A stretch of DNA of 64,000 bases from Paenibacillus thiaminolyticus (lineage in GTDB: Bacteria; Bacillota; Bacilli; Paenibacillales; Paenibacillaceae), in NCBI RefSeq assembly GCF_007066085.1, contig NZ_CP041405.1, forward strand, positions 3,259,001 to 3,323,000, in the 5' to 3' direction. Below the pieces are notes generated by a model that had not been told where the DNA came from, searched no databases, and saw nothing but the letters and a program-made list of their open reading frames with translations. The translations under genes were made by a program, and so were the position numbers. This document shows, in pieces, positions 23,380 to 32,028 of this stretch; position 1 is the first letter of the stretch, and the number at the start of each line of letters is the position of its first letter.

Positions 23380-26300
23380 TTAGAAGCTGATCGTAATATG
23401 ATCGATGGAAAGCAACAACCGGCGCAGAAGAACAGCCGCTTGCGCTCTCGTTGCGGAACCTTTCGGATCGAATCTGTCCCGCTTCACGCCTTGAATCAGT
23501 CCCGATTGCACAGCCTGAGCCACAGTTGGAGCTCCGAGTCTCGTAATCTGCTTGCTGTCTTTGAATACGCTCAGCACCGTTGTTGTCGCCCGAGGCAGAG
23601 CATGTCCGGAAGCCTCCGACGCCCGCACCATCATCTGTGTCAGCTGCTCCCGGGTGATGCTGTCGTTCGGCTTGAAGGTACCATCCGGGAACCCGCTGAT
23701 AATGCCAGCCTTTATCGCTGCGCCGATATAGGCGCCGTTGATAGAGGAATTGCTCACATCCGGGAAGCGTCTGGCCGCTTCTGCATTCGGTTCTAATCCG
23801 AGGGCCCGCGAGATGGCAACAGCGAATTCCTCCCGCGTAATCGGCTTGTTCGGCTCGAACTTCGTGCTGCTGCGTCCTTCCATAATCATCTTGGCCGACA
23901 TCGCTATCATATCATTGTTAGCCCAATGGCTCGTCACATCGGCATAGACTTTGTTGCCAATCGTCAACGCGGCAAGCACGCTCTTCTTCACCTTGACTAC
24001 AGCAACCGTGACCGTACCGGAGCGGTACAGCTTCGTCGGAAGATAGGCAAGTTGGCTGTTGCTCGTCTGATACTCGACAATCGCGGTCCGGTTGGCCGGT
24101 ACCGAATCCGTCGTTCTTATTTTAATGACGGCTTCCATCTTCAACTCGGTCAATCCGCTGACCTGGCTGCCGGAATAGCCGTAAATCGTAAACTGATGCG
24201 CCTGCACCAACGCCGTCGCCTGCACCCGGCTCAACGCATTTACGATGTTGCCCTGCTGCGATTGGGCCGGCTCAATCTCGATCAACAGGTAAGAGTTCGA
24301 GATCGACCCTTTCAAGCTCTGCACGATCTGAATAATCGTATCGCGGCTAATCGTGATGCCGTACAGCGTGTTCCCATACTTGATGGCGAACACCACCGGC
24401 TCCGTCGTGATATAAGCGGAGTCGAATGCGCTCAACGGAATGGATACCCTTGCCGCTGTCTCTCCGGACGGCACTTCATACATCAGCTGCTTATCCGCGC
24501 CGCCCGAGGTTGCCACGAATTGAAATGCCGTCTTAAGTTTGTTCGCATCCAACGTATAGCGGTTGACCACTTGCCCGCTAGTGGCGCGGTCGGATGACTT
24601 CTGCGCTGCATCATCCACCAGCACGAACATGGACTCAATGAAGGACGTATCCTTCGCCAGCTTGACGAAATTGGCCCCTGCCAAGTCCTCCAGGCTTACC
24701 GTCACATTCATATTGCTGATCGCCTTAATCTCAACGCCCGATGTCGATCGGATCGGCTTCGCTCCGCCGGTATTATAAGTCACCGTCAGCTCATCCGCCT
24801 TCGCAGGAGGATTCAACAGCTCGATGGTGACCTTCGTGCCGCTAACAATCACTTGTCTGACCGACAGCAGTTGGCTGCCTGCACGGACATAGAATGGTCC
24901 GCCAGACGAGAACTGCATGCTCTCCAGCGTCTTGTTGAACGTCAATACGATCGAAGGAGAGGTCCAATTCGCCGATTGCACGACTGGCGTGTCGCTGTCC
25001 GTCGTATTGCCGACAGAGATGAGATTCAGGTTCACGGCGAAGTTTCCGTTTAGATCCTTTAGCTGGGGATAGCCCCGGACATAGGACACCGTAACGATAT
25101 CAGTCTTGAGTACGGTCGATTGCAGCGTCAGGAATACTTTGTTCTCTTTAATTTCGACCTTAGTTACATACCGGGCCTTCTCATTCACTAGGACCGAGAA
25201 ATGGCTTACCAACGGGATAGAGTTTATATCAAGCGCCTTATTATAGGTCAGCGTTAACCGATTCCCGGTAACGCCGGTCTCCGTTAACTGAGGAGGCTGC
25301 TTATCATGAGTGTTGCGCACGAAGACACCCTCGAAGGCTGCAATTCGTCCTCCACGCGTATCCTCCAGCGGGTAACTGCCTGGTGTGTAGCTGACGTTCA
25401 CGACTTCACCATCCGAGGCATACCGATTCAGGGTAAGGTAAATATATGACCCGCTATTGGTGATTTTATCGATGCCGACAGCAGAACCGTTGAACGTAAC
25501 GGTGAACTGGCTATACGCGTTTGTGGATACGCTCTTTAACGACTCATTCAAGATAATGACTAATTTATCATTCGTAACAAAGCTCTCTCTTACATTCGTG
25601 AGAGAGGAAGTGACTTTATTCTCTACATTGCGGGCACTGAAGGCGGCAGCCACATTGCCCAATACATCTCGAACAAGCTTGAACTTCCCGGCATAACTAA
25701 TGCGGACATCCTGCCCCACGGACACGCCGCTTTCCAAGGAGACGTATACATAATTGCCTGACGTATAGGCATTGTCTACCCGGCGCTCCTGATTGTTTAC
25801 CGTCACAGTAAATTCATTCGCTGGCGGATTCGCGCTCGAATCCAGTGCTTTATTATACCGAATTTGTATAAGCGAACTGTTATACATTTTAATGTCTTCA
25901 ACCTTAGGCGGATTACGATCCGTTACTCCGGTCGAAAATGTCCATGCATTGGTAAGCCCCTGGAATTCATTGCCCGATCGATCCTTTACAGCCCCGCGTG
26001 CAATATTTACGGTATAGACCGTGTTGTCCTGCAGCTTGCCGTTGTTGCCTTTCAGAAGAATCCATAACTCTTTTTCATTATTGACTCGGACGTCAATCGA
26101 TTCCTTCACCGAACTTCCTTGCCGAATCAGCTCCACGCCAGAACCAGTATATGTAATCGGTTTATTGAATGTAGCGATAATTACATTCGTCACCGATACC
26201 CCGGTTGTATTCCGTGATGGATGAAAAGTTGTGATTGTCGGAGCAGAGGTGTCAACGGGAACCGTCTGAAAGCTCCAAGAATCAGCTTTTGTTGTAAAAT

Positions 26301-27330
26301 AACCATCAGCATTGCGGAAGGCTCCCGCCGGTATTTCGACCGTATACGATTGATTCTGCTCGAATGACAGAGTGTTGGATTGAAGCGTAGTTGTACCGCC
26401 ACCTGTTAAAGAAGTAACCAAAATTGTATGCTTAATCTTCCCATCGGAAGACTTGATCAATATTTCGCCGCTTCCTTGATAGGCAGGCTTATCAAACGTA
26501 AGCTCTAACCGCGTCGTTTGGGCTGCTCCCGCGCCCGGGGCCGGGACTCTTTTTACGATCGAAGGCGGAGTGGTATCTGTTCCTCGCCCCGTCTCAAAAT
26601 ACCATTTCGTTGCATCTGAAATCCCCGCTACCGGAGTGCCATCCAATTCAAGGAAAGCTCCATCAGGCATTCTGATATAATAGGCGGTCCCTTCATCCAA
26701 CTTATACTTGATAGTATAGGCTGCTATAGTCCCATTTGATATTAACTCAAAGTCAGAAGCTCGAATTTCGGCAACAATTTTACCAGTACTTAATGAGACG
26801 ATCTCTATCAATCCAGTTCCCGCTTTGACGGGCTGCTTGAAGGTAATTTCAAGACTCGGGGTAACACTAACCTCCTTCCCTTGCGGGGAATAGGATTCCA
26901 CCTGCGGTTCGGACTTTACAGTAAAGGACCAGGCTTGCGCTTCATTAAATTTGTTGGTCGATTCAGTATAGAACATAAGCCGATCAATGGTAACATCATA
27001 AGTCGCCCCCCGCTCCAGAGGCGGTATGCCAGACAGCGTAAAGGTCTGGTTATTTGCCGTGGTTACAAGGCCGCTCCCATCCTTGCCGTCCCGCGAGAAC
27101 TTCAACGGTGTTCCTCCGCCCCGTTTCGTGACGGTGACGAATCCGTTGACCATCACCATCGGTTGTTTGAACGAAAATTGGATCGGTGAGTTCAACGGGA
27201 CAACAGGCTCCCCTGTCACGGTAATGCTCGGGTCTGTGACCGCTTCCGCTCGCACGATCCCAGGTCCCCATCCTATCGCTCCACTTATTAGTATCACGAT
27301 GGCAAGTAAGGCTGAGAGCCATCTCTTCAT
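23380..27330 (-). CDS. Large SLH-anchored surface protein with multiple Ig-like domains
   Basis: This 1316-aa exported protein starts MKRWLSALLAIVILISGAIG, a clear signal peptide preceded by AAGGAAAGGAG; the longer frame upstream is rejected. About four Big_5-type Ig-like domains (for example FHPSRNTTGVSVTNVIIATF) are followed by about four SwmB-like repeats (NRLTLTYNKALDINSIPLVS, SPSIVLTFNKTLESMQF), a region of about 250 residues I cannot assign, and three C-terminal SLH domains (YADVTSHWANNDMIAMSAKM, GFPDGTFKPNDSITREQ, FDPKGSATRAQAAVLLRRLL). SLH domains bind pyruvylated wall polymer, which CsaB in this window would make. An adhesin or scaffold role is inferred. A weak SigD-like sequence (TAAA-N16-ACCGACAA, 27400-27373) lies upstream. 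Confidence 0.9.
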   Translation of the reverse strand: MKRWLSALLAIVILISGAIGWGPGIVRAEAVTDPSITVTGEPVVPLNSPIQFSFKQPMVMVNGFVTVTKRGGGTPLKFSRDGKDGSGLVTTANNQTFTLSGIPPLERGATYDVTIDRLMFYTESTNKFNEAQAWSFTVKSEPQVESYSPQGKEVSVTPSLEITFKQPVKAGTGLIEIVSLSTGKIVAEIRASDFELISNGTIAAYTIKYKLDEGTAYYIRMPDGAFLELDGTPVAGISDATKWYFETGRGTDTTPPSIVKRVPAPGAGAAQTTRLELTFDKPAYQGSGEILIKSSDGKIKHTILVTSLTGGGTTTLQSNTLSFEQNQSYTVEIPAGAFRNADGYFTTKADSWSFQTVPVDTSAPTITTFHPSRNTTGVSVTNVIIATFNKPITYTGSGVELIRQGSSVKESIDVRVNNEKELWILLKGNNGKLQDNTVYTVNIARGAVKDRSGNEFQGLTNAWTFSTGVTDRNPPKVEDIKMYNSSLIQIRYNKALDSSANPPANEFTVTVNNQERRVDNAYTSGNYVYVSLESGVSVGQDVRISYAGKFKLVRDVLGNVAAAFSARNVENKVTSSLTNVRESFVTNDKLVIILNESLKSVSTNAYSQFTVTFNGSAVGIDKITNSGSYIYLTLNRYASDGEVVNVSYTPGSYPLEDTRGGRIAAFEGVFVRNTHDKQPPQLTETGVTGNRLTLTYNKALDINSIPLVSHFSVLVNEKARYVTKVEIKENKVFLTLQSTVLKTDIVTVSYVRGYPQLKDLNGNFAVNLNLISVGNTTDSDTPVVQSANWTSPSIVLTFNKTLESMQFSSGGPFYVRAGSQLLSVRQVIVSGTKVTIELLNPPAKADELTVTYNTGGAKPIRSTSGVEIKAISNMNVTVSLEDLAGANFVKLAKDTSFIESMFVLVDDAAQKSSDRATSGQVVNRYTLDANKLKTAFQFVATSGGADKQLMYEVPSGETAARVSIPLSAFDSAYITTEPVVFAIKYGNTLYGITISRDTIIQIVQSLKGSISNSYLLIEIEPAQSQQGNIVNALSRVQATALVQAHQFTIYGYSGSQVSGLTELKMEAVIKIRTTDSVPANRTAIVEYQTSNSQLAYLPTKLYRSGTVTVAVVKVKKSVLAALTIGNKVYADVTSHWANNDMIAMSAKMIMEGRSSTKFEPNKPITREEFAVAISRALGLEPNAEAARRFPDVSNSSINGAYIGAAIKAGIISGFPDGTFKPNDSITREQLTQMMVRASEASGHALPRATTTVLSVFKDSKQITRLGAPTVAQAVQSGLIQGVKRDRFDPKGSATRAQAAVLLRRLLLSIDHITISF

Positions 27331-27431
27331 TGCTATTTGCTCCTTTCCTTCCGAAAGACAGTTGTACTTTATTTGTCGGTCAGAAGGGGCCTTTTTTTTA
27401 GAACTAGGCAAAAGTTATCAACATACAAAAA

Positions 27432-27464
27432 AACCTTCCTCCACCCTATATGGCAGAAGAAGGT
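27432..27464 (-). terminator. Terminator of metK
   Basis: AACCTTCTTC and GGAGGAAGGTT pair on the minus strand, then TTTTTTTG follows. It is about 10 nt beyond the metK stop. Confidence 0.85.
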
Positions 27465-27474
27465 TCTCAAATCA

Positions 27475-28677
27475 TTATGCCCCAGCTTGCTCCCGGAGCG
27501 CATCGGCTTTGTCGGTCCGTTCCCACGGAAGATCGACATCTGTACGTCCGAAGTGGCCGTAAGCAGCCGTTTGCTTGTAAATCGGACGACGCAAATCCAG
27601 CATGCCGATAATTCCGGTCGGGCGTAAATCGAAGTTATTTTTAATAAGTTCAACGAGCTTTTCTTCACTTACTTTGCCCGTGGCGTACGTATCTACACTG
27701 ATCGACACCGGATTCGCTACGCCGATAGCATACGCCAGTTGGATCTCGCACTTATCAGCCAGACCAGCCGCTACGATGTTTTTAGCCACATAGCGGGCCG
27801 CATACGCCGCAGAACGGTCAACCTTGGTTGGATCCTTCCCGGAAAACGCGCCGCCTCCATGGCGGGCATAGCCGCCGTACGTATCGACGATGATTTTACG
27901 TCCGGTCAAACCAGCGTCGCCTTGAGGACCCCCAATAACAAAGCGTCCTGTCGGGTTAATAAAGTATTTCGTATTCTCATCCAGCCACTCAGCCGGCACG
28001 ACAGGCGCAATGACCTTTTCACGAATATCTTTCTGAATTTGTTCCAGCGTTGCTTCTTCCGCATGCTGCGTCGATACGACAATCGTATCTACACGCACTG
28101 GCTTGCCATCCATATATTCAATCGTAACTTGCGTCTTACCGTCAGGACGAAGATAAGGCAGCGTGCCGTCTTTACGCACCTCGGACAGACGGCGTGCAAT
28201 CCGGTGGGACAGCGCAATCGGCAGCGGCATTAGTTCCGGCGTCTCATTAGAAGCAAAACCGAACATCAAGCCTTGGTCTCCCGCTCCGATATTGGCTGTC
28301 TCTTGCTGCATTTCGCTTTCGTTACGGGTTTCAATCGCTGCATTCACCCCTTGGGCGATATCAGGGGATTGCTCATTGAGCGAGGTCAATACGGCACACG
28401 TATTATAATCGAAGCCGTACTTGGCACGTGTATATCCGATTTCCTTAATGGTATTCCGGACAATGGATGGAATATCCACATAATCCGCCTTGGTGCTGAT
28501 TTCACCGATTACAAGTACCAATCCCGTCGCAACGGATACTTCACATGCAACCCGAGCGTTCGGATCATTAGCCAAAAAGGCGTCCAACACCGCATCGGAA
28601 ATCTGGTCGCATATTTTATCCGGATGTCCTTCGGTTACAGACTCGGATGTAAACAGATGGCGTCCTTTCAATGACAT
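27475..28677 (-). CDS. metK: S-adenosylmethionine synthetase
   Basis: MetK joins methionine and ATP to make S-adenosylmethionine, the cell's main methyl donor. The 400-aa protein is full length and shows the family signatures: [20 protein letters not shown] at residues 15-35, [10 protein letters not shown] near 118, [19 protein letters not shown] near 270, and the C-terminal [16 protein letters not shown]-like GGAGG precedes the ATG. It stands alone between two terminators. No SAM-I (S-box) riboswitch fits in the short gap upstream, which is largely taken by the terminator of the SASP gene. Confidence 0.97.
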   Translation of the reverse strand: MSLKGRHLFTSESVTEGHPDKICDQISDAVLDAFLANDPNARVACEVSVATGLVLVIGEISTKADYVDIPSIVRNTIKEIGYTRAKYGFDYNTCAVLTSLNEQSPDIAQGVNAAIETRNESEMQQETANIGAGDQGLMFGFASNETPELMPLPIALSHRIARRLSEVRKDGTLPYLRPDGKTQVTIEYMDGKPVRVDTIVVSTQHAEEATLEQIQKDIREKVIAPVVPAEWLDENTKYFINPTGRFVIGGPQGDAGLTGRKIIVDTYGGYARHGGGAFSGKDPTKVDRSAAYAARYVAKNIVAAGLADKCEIQLAYAIGVANPVSISVDTYATGKVSEEKLVELIKNNFDLRPTGIIGMLDLRRPIYKQTAAYGHFGRTDVDLPWERTDKADALREQAGA

Positions 28678-28736
28678 AGGACTCGACCTCCTAACCCTTA
28701 ATATGGCTCCCTTATGAGCAGCCTAAACAAAAAATG

Positions 28737-28761
28737 AACCTTTTCCTTGATGGAAAAGGTT
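28737..28761 (-). terminator. Terminator of the SASP gene
   Basis: A perfect 10-bp stem, AACCTTTTCC and GGAAAAGGTT with a 5-nt loop, is followed on the minus strand by CATTTTTTG. It lies about 75 nt after the SASP stop and 60 nt before metK. Confidence 0.85.
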
Positions 28762-28837
28762 GTTATACCAGCCTTCGAAAAATCATAATACTGTATTTGT
28801 CGGGTCCTGTCAATGAATGAACAAAAAGTTCTTCTGC

Positions 28838-29101
28838 CTATTTTTGCCGCAACGCATGGGTCACAAGACGTTTCGTAATTTCACCGCCAACAGAGCCTGC
28901 ATCACGGGAAGTCAAATGCCCCCAATCATCGCGATGAGCTGCCGGTTGAGCCGGCATGCTGCCAAGCTCGGAAGCAAATTCCGTATCCATTCCCAAATGA
29001 GCGCCTTGATGAGCCACAGGCAGACCGAATTCAGCAGCTATCTCATACTTCATTTGATAAAGTGCGTTTTTGCTGTCAGGAACCAGCTTTTTTCTTGCCA
29101 C
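28838..29101 (-). CDS. Alpha/beta-type small acid-soluble spore protein with extended linker
   Basis: SASPs coat spore DNA and are digested by the GPR protease during germination. The 87-aa protein has both family helices: ALYQMKYEIAAEFG (residues 13-26) and GSVGGEITKRLV (69-80). Two GPR-type sites can be read, YEIAAE (19-24) in the normal place and TEFASE (40-45) inside a linker of about 42 residues that is longer than in classical SASPs. The start is GTG at 29101, preceded by AAGGAGG. It is probably expressed late in the forespore under SigG; I could not read a convincing SigG promoter. Confidence 0.93.
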   Translation of the reverse strand: MARKKLVPDSKNALYQMKYEIAAEFGLPVAHQGAHLGMDTEFASELGSMPAQPAAHRDDWGHLTSRDAGSVGGEITKRLVTHALRQK

Positions 29102-29287
29102 GGAATGATTCCTCCTTCAGGTATCGGTATACCTATTATGCACATCAACAGTCGAACCACCCGCAGGAAATGTTGCCCGCTCTGCCAGCTCATGCTAAAA
29201 GTTACTCTGCCTTTTTGACTGATTCGTAAATCGTGTATCGCCTTTGAAGCACCCCATCGATCAAATTAGGCACGCAGATATTAAAAA

Positions 29288-29309
29288 AATCCCCTCGTGA
29301 GAGGGGATT
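29288..29309 (-). terminator. Terminator of the 846-aa exported protein gene
   Basis: AATCCCCTC and GAGGGGATT form a perfect 9-bp stem with a 4-nt loop, followed by TTTTTTT on the minus strand. It lies about 10 nt after the stop codon. Confidence 0.93.
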
Positions 29310-29319
29310 TTGCGATAAA

Positions 29320-31860
29320 TTACTCGCGGTAATTTTTGAGATTATATCTGCTGCTGTAGCTGGCCAATTTAATTCTTTCGTCTTGGAAGGAATCATAGAG
29401 AGACACTTGAAATGCTCCGTTCTCGACCTGTTCGAAGAAAGCATGGGATATTGATGTTGAGAACGATTTGTTTTTTCCTTCCGAAAGATCCTTGAATTCG
29501 ATAGGAGGGGCTTCGAATTTGCGTCCACTCGTATCAGTAATCTCTAGGATTAATTTATGACCATACTCTCCCATATTATATTGCGCTTCACGAGTCAAGT
29601 CATACGTGAACTCAATAGACAAGCTTGGCGATTTACTCGCCGTTGCATAGAAGTTCGAAATCGTTAAGGTGTAAGGGAAGAAATCGAGTTTATTAAAGTC
29701 TTTTTTGAACGAAGGCTGCTGCATATCCAAATTCATCGCTACAGCATTTACGTAACCGTCGGACTCTCCTTTTGGAGGAGTTAACTTGTTTTCAGTAATT
29801 CCTTCCCCGATAACAAGCTGCATCTCTTTTGCATCAATGGAATTTGGAATTTTCGACCATACCGTGACAATATTATATCCTTGTGGACTTGTCGGGCCCT
29901 CAACTTGGGCAATGTTTGCTTTATAATATCGCCCGTCTTTCGTCCGGTAATAACCGACCAATTGCGACAGTGTTGTTTGCCGCTCTTCCAGACTCTTCAT
30001 GACTAAATCAGTGTATACAACCTGCTCTACATTCCCTTTGTACACTTTGCTGTTCCGAGCCATAATATCAGCCTTGCGGCCTTGTGTCATCAAATTATGA
30101 TAGGAGCCATATTCAACAACAGGTATCTCAGCTAATCTTCCAATATTTGTGAACTGGATCAATTGAGCGGCATCGGTTTCTCCGATTTTTTCCAGAAGCG
30201 CAATCTGAATTTGGGTGAAATCCAAATAGCTTGGAATTTTGGTCACTACATAAACATCCACTTCTTCTTTTGGCCCAATGATTAGGGTGCCGTTTGAACT
30301 AACAACCTGCGTTTTGCCGCTGATGTCTGCCGAATCCAATTTAAAGACACCCTCTAGGGCTGGCAGTTGTATTGTCTTGAACTCTTTATTGCGAATCTTC
30401 ATTTTTGCCGATACAATATCCCCGTCTGTCCAAGGGAGTCTTTGCAGAGAATCAATAGATACGCCCAACGTTCCTTTGGAATGCTGAACATTATATTCTG
30501 TTCCGATTTTATTTTGCATCGTTTGCAGTTCTGGAAGCGCGTAGATTCCTTCCGGATATTTGAACTCGGTGTTTTTCTGCTCCGGATCGGATGGGCGGTT
30601 CATATGAAGCTTCAGTTCATCTGTACCAATTTCTGTAGATACGACAGCCGTTAACGTAATAGGACGTTTTTCCATTGGCTTCAGTACCATATTCTCCATC
30701 GATTTCGCTACAATCGGCACCGAAAATCCTTTTGGACCTCTCATCTCAAACTCATATTTTGGCACAGTAACTTCGCGATTGGACAAGTTTTCGAACATGA
30801 ATGTAACCGAGACATCATTTTTATCATGGCTTTGGTTCGTCCAAGCTGAAGCTATTTTGGTGCTAACTTTAGACTCACCGATTGTAATTACTTTTTCACC
30901 ATATGCTTTCACATTTGAACTGTTTGTTGTCGATTTGGGAAGAACGAAGGTGCCCACAGGAAGCGTAATTTTGGCTGTCTCATCTTCCTCAAGAACTTGC
31001 ATCTCGAGCTTATCCACTTTAACTTTATTAGGGATCATGGTCATAAAGTTCAACGTTTTTTTCTCGCCAGGTTGAAGCTTATACTCTTTGCTCGAATTAT
31101 CCGGTACGAGCGGATAGCTGTTTCCGTTCGCTGTTTTAACGACATATTTATAGGCTGGGTTTTCAAGCATCTTGAAGCCGGCATTCTCCACATTGACAGC
31201 AACGTTAACGTAATGATAGTCATCGGATGGGAAGATATTAACTCGACTGACACTTGTCTTTATCGGAATGTCATTCATCCGAATCGATTTATATTTCCCT
31301 GTTTGCGTTGCCGTTACATAGTTTGAAGGAATTTGAAACGTGCCTAATTTCTTTTCAAAGTTCGGTTGGCTAAAATCCCACTTAATGACATCGAATATCA
31401 AGTCATTCGCGGTAAGATGCTTAGCCACCTTGGCATAATAAGTCAGGGTAAGTGAAGATTGAGCAGGAATCGTCTTTTTCCCTTGATCTTTCGTAGTCAG
31501 ATTCGTTGGGTACACCGTGTTGCTTTTCGTTCGAACTTTGGTCCAATAGTCGATTAAAGGAATACTTCTGGCTTCATTATTCGTATACGTAATCGTATAC
31601 GTCAAAATATTGGCATCCTCTTGCTTGTACAAATTGACGTCGGTTAATTTCACCGAGCTTTTGGCTGTAACTTTTACCGGGCTTAACTTATCAAGCGTAT
31701 AGACAGCGGCCGTAGGTTTGTTCGCTGTAGTTTTCGTTGACTGGGATGTATTCGTTGCTGTCTTGGCAGCAGCAGCATGAGTGTCAGGAGCAATAACGGA
31801 AAACGTGCCTAAAGCGAGGGATAACGATAATATAGCCGCTATCGTTCTGTTCTTATTCAA
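29320..31860 (-). CDS. Exported four-repeat beta-sandwich protein of unknown function
   Basis: I do not recognise this 846-aa protein. It has a signal peptide (MNKNRTIAAILSLSLALGTF, cleavage probably after THA) and a Thr/Ser/Lys-rich linker. Then come about four related units of roughly 120-160 residues, each with a hydrophobic-strand start (YTITYTNNEARSIPL, VAVNVENAGFKML, VTFMFENLSNREVTVP, AKMKIRNKEFKTIQLP), a middle LxPxxxxxLT-like strand and an end such as LGTFQIP, VGTFVLP or EGIYALP. The pattern suggests Ig-like or DUF4352-like modules. No SLH, LPXTG or catalytic motif is seen. The start codon is TTG, preceded by AGGAGG. The neighbour upstream is the S-layer gene, separated by a terminator. 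Confidence 0.85.
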   Translation of the reverse strand: MNKNRTIAAILSLSLALGTFSVIAPDTHAAAAKTATNTSQSTKTTANKPTAAVYTLDKLSPVKVTAKSSVKLTDVNLYKQEDANILTYTITYTNNEARSIPLIDYWTKVRTKSNTVYPTNLTTKDQGKKTIPAQSSLTLTYYAKVAKHLTANDLIFDVIKWDFSQPNFEKKLGTFQIPSNYVTATQTGKYKSIRMNDIPIKTSVSRVNIFPSDDYHYVNVAVNVENAGFKMLENPAYKYVVKTANGNSYPLVPDNSSKEYKLQPGEKKTLNFMTMIPNKVKVDKLEMQVLEEDETAKITLPVGTFVLPKSTTNSSNVKAYGEKVITIGESKVSTKIASAWTNQSHDKNDVSVTFMFENLSNREVTVPKYEFEMRGPKGFSVPIVAKSMENMVLKPMEKRPITLTAVVSTEIGTDELKLHMNRPSDPEQKNTEFKYPEGIYALPELQTMQNKIGTEYNVQHSKGTLGVSIDSLQRLPWTDGDIVSAKMKIRNKEFKTIQLPALEGVFKLDSADISGKTQVVSSNGTLIIGPKEEVDVYVVTKIPSYLDFTQIQIALLEKIGETDAAQLIQFTNIGRLAEIPVVEYGSYHNLMTQGRKADIMARNSKVYKGNVEQVVYTDLVMKSLEERQTTLSQLVGYYRTKDGRYYKANIAQVEGPTSPQGYNIVTVWSKIPNSIDAKEMQLVIGEGITENKLTPPKGESDGYVNAVAMNLDMQQPSFKKDFNKLDFFPYTLTISNFYATASKSPSLSIEFTYDLTREAQYNMGEYGHKLILEITDTSGRKFEAPPIEFKDLSEGKNKSFSTSISHAFFEQVENGAFQVSLYDSFQDERIKLASYSSRYNLKNYRE

Positions 31861-31990
31861 TCTGCTTCCTCCTATGTATCCAAAATAATCTTATACCTAG
31901 TATAACGCATTTATGGAGGAGAAAGTTGCGATTTTTTAAGGGAATGAAGGGTTACAGTGTTGTAAGGAAGTGTTTTTTAGCCTTCAAAAA

Positions 31991-32017
31991 AAGAAAGCCC
32001 CATACTGGGGCTTTCTT
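31991..32017 (-). terminator. Terminator of the S-layer gene
   Basis: AAGAAAGCCCC and GGGGCTTTCTT form an 11-bp perfect stem with a 5-nt loop and a T-run on the minus-strand side. A shorter T-run lies on the other side, so it may work in both directions. It starts about 12 nt after the S-layer gene stop. Confidence 0.93.
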
Positions 32018-32028
32018 TTACGTGCTAA

